A stretch of DNA of 64,000 bases from Marivirga arenosa (GTDB taxonomy: Bacteria; Bacteroidota; Bacteroidia; Cytophagales; Cyclobacteriaceae): NCBI RefSeq assembly GCF_030503895.2, contig NZ_CP129970.2, forward strand, positions 1,676,001-1,740,000. The letters are read 5' to 3'. This document shows positions 17,708 through 27,192 of this stretch, piece by piece (position 1 is the stretch's first letter; every line of letters begins with the position of its first letter). A program made the position numbers and the translations under genes. The notes under the pieces were generated by a model that saw nothing but the letters and a program-made list of their open reading frames with translations, did not search any database and was not told where the DNA came from.

Positions 17708-20133
17708 AAAAGTATTGTATTCATATCATTTTGTTAATCGGTATTTTTCAAAATGCTGCAGTAGCGCAAGGCTTAAAGGGTAAGGTCAGTGATTCAGAAA
17801 GTGATGATGCCATTGAACAAGCTGAAATTTTTGTGCTGGATAGTAACCTTAAAGCAGTTACGGATAAAAAAGGAAATTATAGATTAGAATTACCTTCAGG
17901 AGAATATAAAGTAGCGGCCTTCTATTTGGGAAGACAAAGCGAAATCAAAGAAATTAAGATTGAATCAGGCTGGAAGACCATCAACTTCACACTAAAACCT
18001 CTTCTTGAAACTTTAGATGAAGTGAAAGCTTATGGTAAAAAATCTGAAGTATTTAATGTTACTAGATTGAATCCTGTAGAAGGGACCTTAATATATGAGG
18101 CGAAGAAAAATGAGGTCATCAACATTGATCAATTAAATGGTAATTTAGCAACTAATAATGCACGTCAAGTATTTGCAAAGGTACCAGGCTTAAATATTTG
18201 GGAAAGTGATGGTGGAGGTTTACAATTAGGAATTGGAGGAAGAGGACTTAATCCTAATAGAACTTCAAACTTTAATACCAGACAAAATGGATATGATATT
18301 TCTGCAGATCCATTAGGCTATCCGGAAAGTTATTATACTCCACCCGTTGAATCTTTATCTAAGATAGAGGTGGTTAGAGGGGCTGCATCATTACAATACG
18401 GTTCTCAATTCGGAGGAATGATCAACTTCCTTTTCAAAAGAGCACCTGAGGGAGACCCTTTTCAATTTCATACCCGAAATACTGTAGGCTCATTTGGTCT
18501 TTTAAGTTCTTACAATAGTGTTACGGGTAATACTGGGGATATTGATTACTTTGTTTTCTATCAAAGAAAACAAGGAGATGGTTTTAGAGATAATGAATCC
18601 TTTGAATCCAATACGTTATTTGCAGATCTAAATATGAATTTGACTGATAAGTTGTATTTGTGTTTTGAATTCACTCACATGGATTATTTAGCACAGCAAG
18701 CAGGAGGCTTAACGGACCGTATGTTTGAGCAAGATCCAACTCAATCGGTAAGAGAAAGGAACTGGTTTGCTATTCAATGGAATATTCCAGCTATGATAGT
18801 GGACTATAAGTTTAATGAAAAGACTAAAATTAACTGGAAAACTTTTGGATTAGTAGGTTCTAGAAAGGCTTTGGGTAATCTTGAACGAGTTACTCAAGTT
18901 GATTTTCCAGAAGAAGAAAGAAATCTTTTGTGGGATGATTATGAAAACTTTGGTTCTGAATTGAGGTTTTTACATCGTTATGATCTATTTGGCCAAATTC
19001 AAGCAGCAGCAATTGGTGCCAGATATTTTAGAGGAAATACGCAACAAAGGCAAGGACTTGGTCCTGCAGGTTTCGAGGCCGATTTCAGATTCAATAATCC
19101 ATCAGAGTTAGAAGATCTATCCTTCAGGTATCCATCAGAAAACATTGCAATTTTTGCTGAAAATATTATTAATGTAAATGATAAATTATCCATTACACCA
19201 GGAGTAAGATGGGAATATATTAGCACTAATAGTTCAGGTTATTATAGAAATTCAGTTGAAGATTTAGCTGGAAATATAATATTTGATACAACCATATACG
19301 AGTCTAAAAACCTTGATCGCTCTTTCTTACTAGGTGGGATTGGAATAAGTTACAAAACGGAATCTGATTTAGAAGTATATTCGAATATTTCAATGAATTA
19401 TAGAGGGATTAACTTCAATGATTTAAGAGTTAATAATACCAATATTTTAGTTGATCCTAACCTAAAAGATGAAAGCGGATACAATGCTGATTTAGGATTT
19501 AGAGGAAATTATAGCGATTTCTTAAACTTTGATTGGAGTTTATTCTATTTAGCTTATAACGATAGATTAGGTGCGTTACTACGATACGATGATGCTATTG
19601 ATGGTTTCCCAAGAATTTATAGATTTAGAACTAACGTTGGTAATGCAGCTATAGCAGGTGTTGAATCTTACACAGAAATGAATTGGAGCAAATTTTTTAA
19701 TCCGAAGCCTATTCATGAATTTTCCACCTTCTTAAATGCTGCCTTTATCAGAGGTAGGTATGCGGATGATAATCAGGAAAGTGCTATTGCAGGAAACAAA
19801 GTTGAATTAGTTCCAGAGGTTAATATTAAAACAGGGTTGAACTATGAATGGAAGAATTTCTCCTCAACACTTCAATTCACTTATTTAAGTGAGCAATATA
19901 CAGAGGCAACTAATGCAGAAAGAACGGCTACTGGAGTTGATGGAATTATCCCATCCTTCCATGTTTTAGATTTAAGTGCTAAGTATAAATATAAGTTTGC
20001 TCAGCTGGAGGCAGGAATTAATAATCTAACCAACAATTTCTACTTTACGAGAAGAGCAACAGGTTACCCGGGTCCTGGCATCATACCTTCAGCAGGGAGA
20101 AATTTTTATGTTACGCTTGATCTTAAATTTTAA
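17704..20133 (+). CDS. TonB-dependent receptor, FecA-like
   Basis: An outer-membrane receptor of 809 residues from ATG 17704, which overlaps the HTTM stop as ATGA; a TTG 21 bases upstream is less likely. It has a signal peptide (about 1-22), a carboxypeptidase-like regulatory domain (LKGKVSDSESDDAIEQAEI to about 105), a plug domain (NARQVFAKVPGLNIWES to KIEVVRGAASLQYGSQFGG) and a 22-strand-type barrel ending in FYVTLDLKF with terminal F. Such receptors import siderophores, haem or other ligands using TonB energy. The pairing with imelysin suggests iron. It ends 7 bases from the convergent trmH-type gene. Confidence 0.9.
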   Translation: MKKYCIHIILLIGIFQNAAVAQGLKGKVSDSESDDAIEQAEIFVLDSNLKAVTDKKGNYRLELPSGEYKVAAFYLGRQSEIKEIKIESGWKTINFTLKPLLETLDEVKAYGKKSEVFNVTRLNPVEGTLIYEAKKNEVINIDQLNGNLATNNARQVFAKVPGLNIWESDGGGLQLGIGGRGLNPNRTSNFNTRQNGYDISADPLGYPESYYTPPVESLSKIEVVRGAASLQYGSQFGGMINFLFKRAPEGDPFQFHTRNTVGSFGLLSSYNSVTGNTGDIDYFVFYQRKQGDGFRDNESFESNTLFADLNMNLTDKLYLCFEFTHMDYLAQQAGGLTDRMFEQDPTQSVRERNWFAIQWNIPAMIVDYKFNEKTKINWKTFGLVGSRKALGNLERVTQVDFPEEERNLLWDDYENFGSELRFLHRYDLFGQIQAAAIGARYFRGNTQQRQGLGPAGFEADFRFNNPSELEDLSFRYPSENIAIFAENIINVNDKLSITPGVRWEYISTNSSGYYRNSVEDLAGNIIFDTTIYESKNLDRSFLLGGIGISYKTESDLEVYSNISMNYRGINFNDLRVNNTNILVDPNLKDESGYNADLGFRGNYSDFLNFDWSLFYLAYNDRLGALLRYDDAIDGFPRIYRFRTNVGNAAIAGVESYTEMNWSKFFNPKPIHEFSTFLNAAFIRGRYADDNQESAIAGNKVELVPEVNIKTGLNYEWKNFSSTLQFTYLSEQYTEATNAERTATGVDGIIPSFHVLDLSAKYKYKFAQLEAGINNLTNNFYFTRRATGYPGPGIIPSAGRNFYVTLDLKF

Positions 20134-20140
20134 TAATAGA

Positions 20141-20680
20141 CTATTTCTGTGCCATTCCTGCAGTTAGTACAGTATGCCATAAAACCACACCAATACTAAC
20201 CGAAATATTCAAAGAGTGCTTAGTGCCAAATTGAGGGATTTCCAAACAATGATCACTTTTGTCCACTACTTCTTGTTCTACTCCGAATACTTCATTTCCA
20301 AAAACAAAAGCATACTTTTCATCTTTTTGAGGATTGAATTCTTCCAAGCTTAAACTTTCTTCAGCTTGCTCAACGCTCATTACTTTATAGCCTTCTTGTT
20401 TAAGTTTTTCAATCGCATCTAAAGTACTTTCTAGGTGTTCCCATTCCACAGAATCAGTAGCGCCTAAAGCTGTTTTATTAATTTCTCTATGAGGAGGCTT
20501 AGCAGTTATGCCGCACAAATAAATTTTTTCGATTAAAAAAGCATCAGAAGTTCTAAAGGCTGAACCTACATTATTCATGCTTCTAATATTGTCTAACACT
20601 AAAACAATGGGGTTTTTAGGAGTTTCTTTAAACTCCTCTACTTCTAATCGATTTAATTCCTCATTGGCTAATTTCCTCAT
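20141..20680 (-). CDS. TrmH/SpoU-family RNA 2'-O-methyltransferase
   Basis: A 179-residue SPOUT methylase. The three SpoU motifs are visible: NIRSMNNVGSAFRTSDAF (motif 1), YAFVFGNEVFGVEQ (motif 2) and LEIPQFGTKHSLNISVSIGV (motif 3). It has no N-terminal RNA-binding extension, so the target (tRNA or rRNA) cannot be assigned. A minus-strand TACTTTTG (20701-20708) sits 20 bases before the start. The 5' end is close to divergent mutS and the 3' end nearly abuts the TonB receptor. Confidence 0.9.
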   Translation of the reverse strand: MRKLANEELNRLEVEEFKETPKNPIVLVLDNIRSMNNVGSAFRTSDAFLIEKIYLCGITAKPPHREINKTALGATDSVEWEHLESTLDAIEKLKQEGYKVMSVEQAEESLSLEEFNPQKDEKYAFVFGNEVFGVEQEVVDKSDHCLEIPQFGTKHSLNISVSIGVVLWHTVLTAGMAQK

Positions 20681-20727
20681 ATTTTATCATCTTTGAACTG
20701 CAAAAGTAAGAACATTTCCCTAAAAGC

Positions 20728-23331
20728 ATGGCGAAGACTAAAGAAGCGAAGGAAACTCCTTTAATGAAGCAGTATAATCAGATAAAAGCAAAGTATCCTG
20801 GTGCACTTTTGCTTTTTCGTGTTGGTGATTTTTATGAAACATTTGGGGAGGATGCTGTTAAAGCTAGTAAGGTTTTAAACATCATTTTAACCAAAAGAGC
20901 GAATGGATCTGCTTCGCATATTGAGCTAGCTGGTTTTCCGCACCATGCTATGGATAACTACTTGCCGAAATTGGTTAGAGCAGGCCATAGAGTTGCTATT
21001 TGTGACCAATTAGAAGATCCAAAATCAGTAAAAGGCATTGTTAAAAGAGGAGTGACTGAACTTGTAACTCCTGGTGTCAGTTTTGACGATAATGTCCTTG
21101 AAACGGGAAGAAATAATTATTTAGCCTCTATTCACTTTTCTAAAAATTCTTTAGGCGTAGCTTTCTTAGATATTTCCACAGGAGAATTTATGACCGCCTC
21201 TGGTAACGCAGCCTATATTGATAAGCTTTTGCAAGGCTTTCAGCCTTCAGAAATCATCTATTCTAAAGGCGCAAGGAATCATTTTGAAGAAAAATTCTCC
21301 AATGATTATAATGTTCATCTTTTAGAGGACTGGATTTATGCTTTCGATTTTGCCTATGAGAAATTGACCAAGCAATTTAAGACAAACTCCCTCAAAGGTT
21401 TTGGCATTGAATCACTAGAAGAAGGGATTATTGCTGCAGGGGCCATTCTTCATTATTTAGAAGAAACAGAACATAAAAAGATAGAACATATCGCTTCCAT
21501 TTCCAGAATTGAGGAAGAGAAGTATGTCTGGATGGATAAGTTTACGATCCGCAATCTAGAGCTTGTTTATCCTCAGCAGGAAGGGGGAATTCCATTAATT
21601 CAAGTCCTGGACAGAACACTAACTCCGATGGGCTCTCGCCAGATCAAAAAATGGATGGTGTTGCCCGTTAAAGACAAAGCGGTAATTGAGGAAAGGTTGA
21701 AAGTGGTGGAAGCCTTTTATGAAGGTGCTGCTCTGAGAGAGAAAATATCTTCTTCATTAAAAACCATGGGAGATGTTGAGAGGCTAATATCTAAAGTCGC
21801 AGTAGGAAGGGTAAACCCAAGAGAACTCAACCAGCTGAAGAAAGCATTAGGCTTAATGGTGCCTTTAAAACAAGAACTTCAGAATTCTAATGTTGAAGTC
21901 TTAAAAAAATTAGCAGATCAAATTAATACTTGCGAATACCTCTATGAGTTAATTGATAAACAGTTGATGGAGGATGCTCCTTTATTGACTAATCAGGGTA
22001 ATTTGATTAAGGAAGGAGTTGACGAAGAGTTAGATGAATTAAAGAAGATCGCATTTTCCGGTAAAGATTATTTATTACAGCTTCAAAAGCGAGAAATGGA
22101 GCAAACAGGCATCTCTTCTTTAAAAGTTGCCTACAATAAAGTCTTTGGATATTATTTAGAAGTAACAAATGCCCATAAAGATAAAGTACCTCAAGAATGG
22201 ATTCGAAAGCAAACTTTAGTAAATGCTGAACGCTACATCACTGAAGAGCTTAAACAATATGAAGAGAAGATTTTAGGTGCTGAAGACAAAATGGTAGTCA
22301 TTGAGCAGAAGATATTCCAATCCTTACTGCAAAATGCCATGGATTTTGTAACACCTATTCAGCAGAATGCAAGAGTTATAGCTCAAGTAGATTGTCTGTT
22401 AAGTTTTGCAGAAATATCACTAGCCAATGAATACGTAAAGCCTAGTATTTTAGAAGATTCTTCTTTAGATATAAAATCGGGGAGGCACCCTGTTATTGAA
22501 CAGCAATTACCTCATGGAGAAGAATATATCCCCAATGATGTATTTCTAGATAATGAAAGTCAACAGATCATGATCATTACTGGACCAAATATGGCAGGTA
22601 AATCAGCTTTGCTTAGGCAAACGGCACTGATTGTGTTAATGGCGCAAATGGGGTGTTATGTACCTGCCAAATCAGCTGAAATTGGCATGGTAGATAAAGT
22701 TTTTACGAGAGTAGGCGCTTCTGATAATCTCTCGAAAGGAGAGTCAACTTTTATGGTAGAAATGACTGAAACGGCTAGTATTTTGAACAATTTATCCGAT
22801 AGAAGTTTGATCTTAATGGATGAAATTGGGAGAGGTACGAGTACTTATGATGGCGTTTCCATTGCCTGGAGTATCGTTGAATTCTTACATAACCATCCGA
22901 AATTTAAAGCGAAGACTTTATTTGCTACTCATTATCACGAGTTAAATCAATTGGCGCATGATTTTCCTAGAATTAAAAACTTTAATGTTTCCGTTAAGGA
23001 AATTGAGGGTGAGATCATCTTTTTAAGGAAGCTGAAAAAAGGCGGAAGTGAACATAGTTTTGGTATTCATGTAGCTCATATTGCAGGTATGCCAAACCCA
23101 GTAGTGTTACGTGCAAATGAAATCATGCATCATTTAGAAAAAGATAAAATTCGAGAAAGGTCAAATAAAAAAATGAATGATGTTCCCAAAAATAACTATC
23201 AACTTAATATGTTTGAAGCTGACCCAGCTATGTCCGAAGTCAAAGAATTATTAGACAAAATAGATATTAATACACTTTCTCCTGTGGAGGCCTTGTTGAA
23301 GTTAAATGAACTAAAAAGTAAGCTGAAATAG
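20728..23331 (+). CDS. mutS: DNA mismatch repair protein MutS
   Basis: An 867-residue MutS1. The mismatch-reading loop is in FRVGDFYETFGEDA near residue 35-45 (the Phe-X-Glu motif is FYE). The ATPase has Walker A GPNMAGKSALLRQ near 617, the ESTFMVEM signature, Walker B LILMDEIGRGTSTYDG and the FATHYHEL switch. A C-terminal SPVEALLKLNELK matches the MutL/beta-clamp-side tail of MutS. Length and motifs are normal. It recognises mispairs and recruits MutL in the cytoplasm. A DnaA-box pair lies just downstream. Confidence 0.97.
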   Translation: MAKTKEAKETPLMKQYNQIKAKYPGALLLFRVGDFYETFGEDAVKASKVLNIILTKRANGSASHIELAGFPHHAMDNYLPKLVRAGHRVAICDQLEDPKSVKGIVKRGVTELVTPGVSFDDNVLETGRNNYLASIHFSKNSLGVAFLDISTGEFMTASGNAAYIDKLLQGFQPSEIIYSKGARNHFEEKFSNDYNVHLLEDWIYAFDFAYEKLTKQFKTNSLKGFGIESLEEGIIAAGAILHYLEETEHKKIEHIASISRIEEEKYVWMDKFTIRNLELVYPQQEGGIPLIQVLDRTLTPMGSRQIKKWMVLPVKDKAVIEERLKVVEAFYEGAALREKISSSLKTMGDVERLISKVAVGRVNPRELNQLKKALGLMVPLKQELQNSNVEVLKKLADQINTCEYLYELIDKQLMEDAPLLTNQGNLIKEGVDEELDELKKIAFSGKDYLLQLQKREMEQTGISSLKVAYNKVFGYYLEVTNAHKDKVPQEWIRKQTLVNAERYITEELKQYEEKILGAEDKMVVIEQKIFQSLLQNAMDFVTPIQQNARVIAQVDCLLSFAEISLANEYVKPSILEDSSLDIKSGRHPVIEQQLPHGEEYIPNDVFLDNESQQIMIITGPNMAGKSALLRQTALIVLMAQMGCYVPAKSAEIGMVDKVFTRVGASDNLSKGESTFMVEMTETASILNNLSDRSLILMDEIGRGTSTYDGVSIAWSIVEFLHNHPKFKAKTLFATHYHELNQLAHDFPRIKNFNVSVKEIEGEIIFLRKLKKGGSEHSFGIHVAHIAGMPNPVVLRANEIMHHLEKDKIRERSNKKMNDVPKNNYQLNMFEADPAMSEVKELLDKIDINTLSPVEALLKLNELKSKLK

Positions 23332-23368
23332 ATCTGTTGAATAAAAAAATTAAAAAGTTAAACAAAAC

Positions 23369-23388
23369 TTATCCACAACTTATCCACA
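23369..23388 (+). other. Two tandem consensus DnaA boxes
   Basis: TTATCCACA occurs at 23369-23377 and again at 23380-23388, same strand, 11 bases apart. An AT-rich stretch of about 150 bases follows. A weaker box (GTTTACACA on the minus strand) lies near 23450-23458. The region is the 230-base gap between mutS and the PAS gene. It could be a DnaA titration or regulatory site or part of an origin. Confidence 0.6.
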
Positions 23389-23561
23389 AGCGCTTACTAT
23401 TTTGTAAATAGTTAAATGCCTCTATATTTTATTTAAACCCTTATTTCGTGTGTAAACATATATTAGTTTACAAATGTACATTTCTATTAGGGTATAATTA
23501 CTGATTACGTTTAGCCTATATATACAAAACCAAACAGGATTATTGTTGTTTAAGGATTAGT

Positions 23562-24584
23562 ATGGAAAAAGTGATAAACATTCAACAGGCACAAAAGGTA
23601 AAGCAAGACCCAATAGATTTTCTTTCGAATAATGTCGTGCTTTTATCTTTTAATGAGGATTTTGATGTCCTTTCTGCCAATGATACTTTCCTTAAAGCTA
23701 CTGGAATTAGAAGAGATGAACTAGCAGGTTTAAACTTCTTTCAACACTTATGTGAAGAATTACCTGAATACATTAAAGATGAGCTAATCTATTTGGTAAG
23801 GCAGCAAAAGTCTTGGAATGGAAATTTTGCTTTTCCTAATAAGGTAGGAGGAAATATTTCATGGTATCATACCAATATAATCCCAACCCGAGATTTAAAT
23901 GGTCGGTATATAGGTTTCAATTTGATTGCAACGGTTGGTAAATCTCAGCAAAGTTTAATAACAGAAAAAGAAACCACGGATAGTTGGATGAAAGCAATTT
24001 TTAATGATGCTGATGAATCTAACATCTTAGTTGGTTTGGATGGAAATGTTATTGAATTCAATGCTACTGCTTATGAGTTTATGTCATGGTATACTCATAA
24101 AGAACTAAGATTAAATGAGTATTTACCATTTTATTTTAGCGGTAGTTTTACTAAGACCTTTGAAGTTTTATTTGATAAAGCTAAAAAGGGACAAAAACAA
24201 AAGTTTTGTCGTTCATTTAAAAATTTAAGTGGCTACGAAAAAATAGTTGATATGGAATTAAAGCCTGTTTCTGATTCCACAGGAACAATCATGGGTGTAA
24301 TCTTAAATACTTCCGATATAACAGAAGAAGTAAATCTTGAAAAGAGAATTAGAATATCTGAGAAGAAGCTTGACGACATTGCCTTTATTAATGCTCATGA
24401 AGTAAGGGCTCCCTTAGCTTCAATTTTAGGTTTACTTAATTTACTTGATTTTGAATCAGTAAATGAGAGTAGTAAAAGAATTTTAAATCACCTTAAGAAA
24501 TCAGCTTCTAACCTGGAAAAAATTATTCATAAGGTTTCGGAAAGCACCTATATGTCAAATTCTGACGAGAATAAATCAGCTTAA
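23562..24584 (+). CDS. PAS-PAS-DHp protein lacking a kinase ATPase domain
   Basis: A 340-residue cytoplasmic protein. Two PAS domains (about 22-130 and 140-258) are followed by a histidine-kinase dimerisation/phosphoacceptor domain with H-box AHEVRAPLASILGLL (His about 279) and a second helix ending near 330. The protein then stops: no N, G1 or G2 ATP-binding boxes exist. It therefore cannot autophosphorylate and may be a phosphotransfer or scaffold protein, or a kinase fragment. It is 24 bases upstream of the MORN-like gene and leads a probable four-gene operon. Confidence 0.8.
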   Translation: MEKVINIQQAQKVKQDPIDFLSNNVVLLSFNEDFDVLSANDTFLKATGIRRDELAGLNFFQHLCEELPEYIKDELIYLVRQQKSWNGNFAFPNKVGGNISWYHTNIIPTRDLNGRYIGFNLIATVGKSQQSLITEKETTDSWMKAIFNDADESNILVGLDGNVIEFNATAYEFMSWYTHKELRLNEYLPFYFSGSFTKTFEVLFDKAKKGQKQKFCRSFKNLSGYEKIVDMELKPVSDSTGTIMGVILNTSDITEEVNLEKRIRISEKKLDDIAFINAHEVRAPLASILGLLNLLDFESVNESSKRILNHLKKSASNLEKIIHKVSESTYMSNSDENKSA

Positions 24585-24608
24585 ATTTAAATTATAGATA
24601 ATTATATT

Positions 24609-26393
24609 ATGAAAATATATGTAGTAATACTGCTTATAATATTTTGCTCATTTGGTGTTCATTCACAGAATCTTAATAGGTTTAGAATTGTTTGTGCAGA
24701 TGAAGTTGATATGCCTTTATATGATGGTGAATTATCAACAGAAGAATTAAAAAACCAACCTTTCTCCTTAGGATTTAGATATATTGAGAATGATGAAATA
24801 AAATATCATGATGAACTAATTATATACAATTGTAATACTGGAAAAGTAAAATTAACTGCTGAGTTTGATAAAAATAGGTTAGTAAATGATTTTGTGGTTT
24901 ATGATGCGAGTGGTGAAGTAGAGAAAGAACTTAAGCTGCTAAAGAACTTTGAATCACCATATGTAGATTTGAATTTTGAATTTAGATTACAAAAGGTAGC
25001 TGCTTATCCTACTGGAATTGCAAAAATTTATGATAATGGTAAGCTTATCAGAACTATTGACTTCAACTCTAATGATCAGTTACCTTATGTAATTAATTAT
25101 GACTTTGATGGGAATAAATCGTCAGAAGGAAAAGCAGAAATAAAAGGATTGTTAGATAGTGAATGGAATATTCAAAGAGTAGGAGCTTGGAAGAATTATA
25201 AGAATGGGAAATTATTAACTGAAAATACATTCAGCAAAAGCGGACAGCTTATTTCTGAAAAGATATATGAAAATGGAAATTTAGTTAGTGAGATGACCAT
25301 TTTGAATTCCAGTACTAAAAGTATAAAAAGATACTATACTAATGGTACTATTAAAGAAAGTGGAAAGGAAAAGGAAGGTTCAAAAATTGAATTATGGAAT
25401 ACTTACCGTGAGGATGGATCAATAGTTAAAAAAGTTAATTACGCTGACGGGTTAGCAGATATAGTTCAAATATTTGATGAAAATGAAAATTTAATTCAGT
25501 TAAAAGAATTAATTACTGATAAAGAGGATATTCCAAAAAGTTTTCAGGATAAATCTGAGATTTATGAGACGAAAAAATATTTCTCGAATGGTCAGCTTAA
25601 ATCATATGGTTTAACTCAATCTAATAATCCACTAGCAATTCATGAATTTTACAATGAAAAAGGGGATTTAATAGAGATTAGTGAATATGATTTTAATGGT
25701 AACAAAATAAATAGTGTTGATGCTAAAACCTATTTAGAGATAAGTAAAAAGAAAAAGCAAATATTTAATGAGATATTAGTTTTGAAAACTACCCATCCTC
25801 AAAATCTTAATCAATTAGAATCCATAAAAATACTATCAGATTCACTTTATTTAGATTATGATAGTGTGATTGCTAAATATGATTATAAAGCTGAATTCGA
25901 AAACAAACTGTCTTATTTTCTAGATGAGACTAAAGAATTTGATGATTTATCAAATGATTTAGAATGGTATGATACGCTCTATTCTTCAATCTCTAAATTT
26001 AATGATAGAAATTGGAAGTATTCATTTGAGTTAATTAAAAAGGAATTACAATTACAAAAAGAGTTTGCTGTTTATAAAATGAATAGAAAGTTTAAATGGA
26101 TTAAAGATAACGTCACTTCTTCTAAAAAGACCCTTTTCGGCAGTAAAATTATTGTAAAAAATAATCAAGATGAGGTATATGAATCGATAAGTGAAGAACT
26201 ATTTCCAACATTAAATGAACAAATACTAAATGCAACTGATAAATATAAAGTAATTTCTACCTCACAGGAATTTGAAAGTTTGGTAGAAAAAGCAGCTTAT
26301 ATAATAGATAATCCAGATGAAAAATTCCGTCAGTCGCTAAAAAACTCAAAGACAGTCAACGATAAAAAACGATTGTTTTTCTCAGCAAAATGA
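24609..26393 (+). CDS. Exported protein with MORN-like repeats
   Basis: A 594-residue protein with a signal peptide (about 1-20, ending GVHSQ). The middle contains repeats of the type found in YwqK/MORN_2 proteins: ENGNLVSEMTI, YTNGTIKESGKEKEGSKIEL, YFSNGQLKSYGLTQ and similar Y-NG-L/I-E-G units. The C-terminal ~200 residues are helical and charged, with no known fold. YwqK-type proteins are annotated as antitoxin-like, but that is not supported here by any toxin neighbour. The stop overlaps the next start as ATGA, so coupling with the barrel gene is tight. Confidence 0.7.
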   Translation: MKIYVVILLIIFCSFGVHSQNLNRFRIVCADEVDMPLYDGELSTEELKNQPFSLGFRYIENDEIKYHDELIIYNCNTGKVKLTAEFDKNRLVNDFVVYDASGEVEKELKLLKNFESPYVDLNFEFRLQKVAAYPTGIAKIYDNGKLIRTIDFNSNDQLPYVINYDFDGNKSSEGKAEIKGLLDSEWNIQRVGAWKNYKNGKLLTENTFSKSGQLISEKIYENGNLVSEMTILNSSTKSIKRYYTNGTIKESGKEKEGSKIELWNTYREDGSIVKKVNYADGLADIVQIFDENENLIQLKELITDKEDIPKSFQDKSEIYETKKYFSNGQLKSYGLTQSNNPLAIHEFYNEKGDLIEISEYDFNGNKINSVDAKTYLEISKKKKQIFNEILVLKTTHPQNLNQLESIKILSDSLYLDYDSVIAKYDYKAEFENKLSYFLDETKEFDDLSNDLEWYDTLYSSISKFNDRNWKYSFELIKKELQLQKEFAVYKMNRKFKWIKDNVTSSKKTLFGSKIIVKNNQDEVYESISEELFPTLNEQILNATDKYKVISTSQEFESLVEKAAYIIDNPDEKFRQSLKNSKTVNDKKRLFFSAK

Positions 26394-27190
26394 AGAGAAT
26401 CATAGTCTTCTTAATTTTTAGTAACTATTCAGGTCTACTTTTTGGACAATACAGTGAGACTATAGCCACAGCCAGGCCAGGTGCGGCTAATGGCGCTGGT
26501 ACTGTGGGTAAAGGTATTCTTCAATTCCAAACAGGAATTCAATATGATGAAGTAAGAGATGTTAGGGATAGTATGAACTATAGGTTAGAAAATATCTCTG
26601 AAAATTTAGTCATCCGCTTTGGCTTAAGAGAAAGATTTGAAGTGAGTACGGTTATAAACCATATTAATTCTACAGAGTTTTTAGGGGACGGTTCTGAAAC
26701 TCTATCTAGAAGTGGAATTAATACCAGTTTGATTAGAGCACGAACCAAAATTAACGACCACCTAGCCTTGCAAGTAGGAGTCAGTACGAGAATAAGGAGC
26801 GAAGATTATAAAATTGAATATTTGGCTCCACGCTTTAGGGTCATGTACAGTACACCTTTTGGCGATTATGCAGGACTTACCACGAATATTGGAACTTATT
26901 GGAATGGTATGGATGGGAGACCAAGAGGTTTCTATGTATTCAGTTTTTCATTTGCATTAACTGATAATATGTCTTTGGTTGCAGAGAGTTATGGTGATTT
27001 CATTAAATCTCAAATCGACAATTATTTTGATATTGGTTTAGGCTATAATCTTAACAAAGATTTGCTGATAGACTTAAATGGAGGATGGGGTACTAACTAC
27101 CCTTTTAAAAGCTACTTTCTAACAGCTGGTATTTCCTATAGAATTATTACACGTTTCCGACCTGAAGATATGATTCCAAATGAAGAATAA
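26390..27190 (+). CDS. Outer-membrane barrel, phenol-pathway transporter-like (copy 1)
   Basis: A 266-residue exported protein (signal about 1-19, ending LLFGQ) with the look of the Bacteroidota transporter/MetA-pathway barrels: TARPGAANGAGTVGKGILQFQTGIQ, then RFGLRERFEVSTVINH, DHLALQVGVSTRIRS, LTDNMSLVAESYGDF and NKDLLIDLNGGWGTN. Such proteins form small barrels of 12 or so strands; the substrate is unknown. Start ATG overlaps the stop of the MORN-like gene. It is paralogous to the next gene, 2 bases after its stop. Confidence 0.75.
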   Translation: MKRIIVFLIFSNYSGLLFGQYSETIATARPGAANGAGTVGKGILQFQTGIQYDEVRDVRDSMNYRLENISENLVIRFGLRERFEVSTVINHINSTEFLGDGSETLSRSGINTSLIRARTKINDHLALQVGVSTRIRSEDYKIEYLAPRFRVMYSTPFGDYAGLTTNIGTYWNGMDGRPRGFYVFSFSFALTDNMSLVAESYGDFIKSQIDNYFDIGLGYNLNKDLLIDLNGGWGTNYPFKSYFLTAGISYRIITRFRPEDMIPNEE

Positions 27191-27192
27191 AG

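Noticed and set aside
24609-26393. MORN/YwqK-like protein as an antitoxin
   Set aside because: No toxin-like partner beside it; the name is only a family label and the protein is exported.
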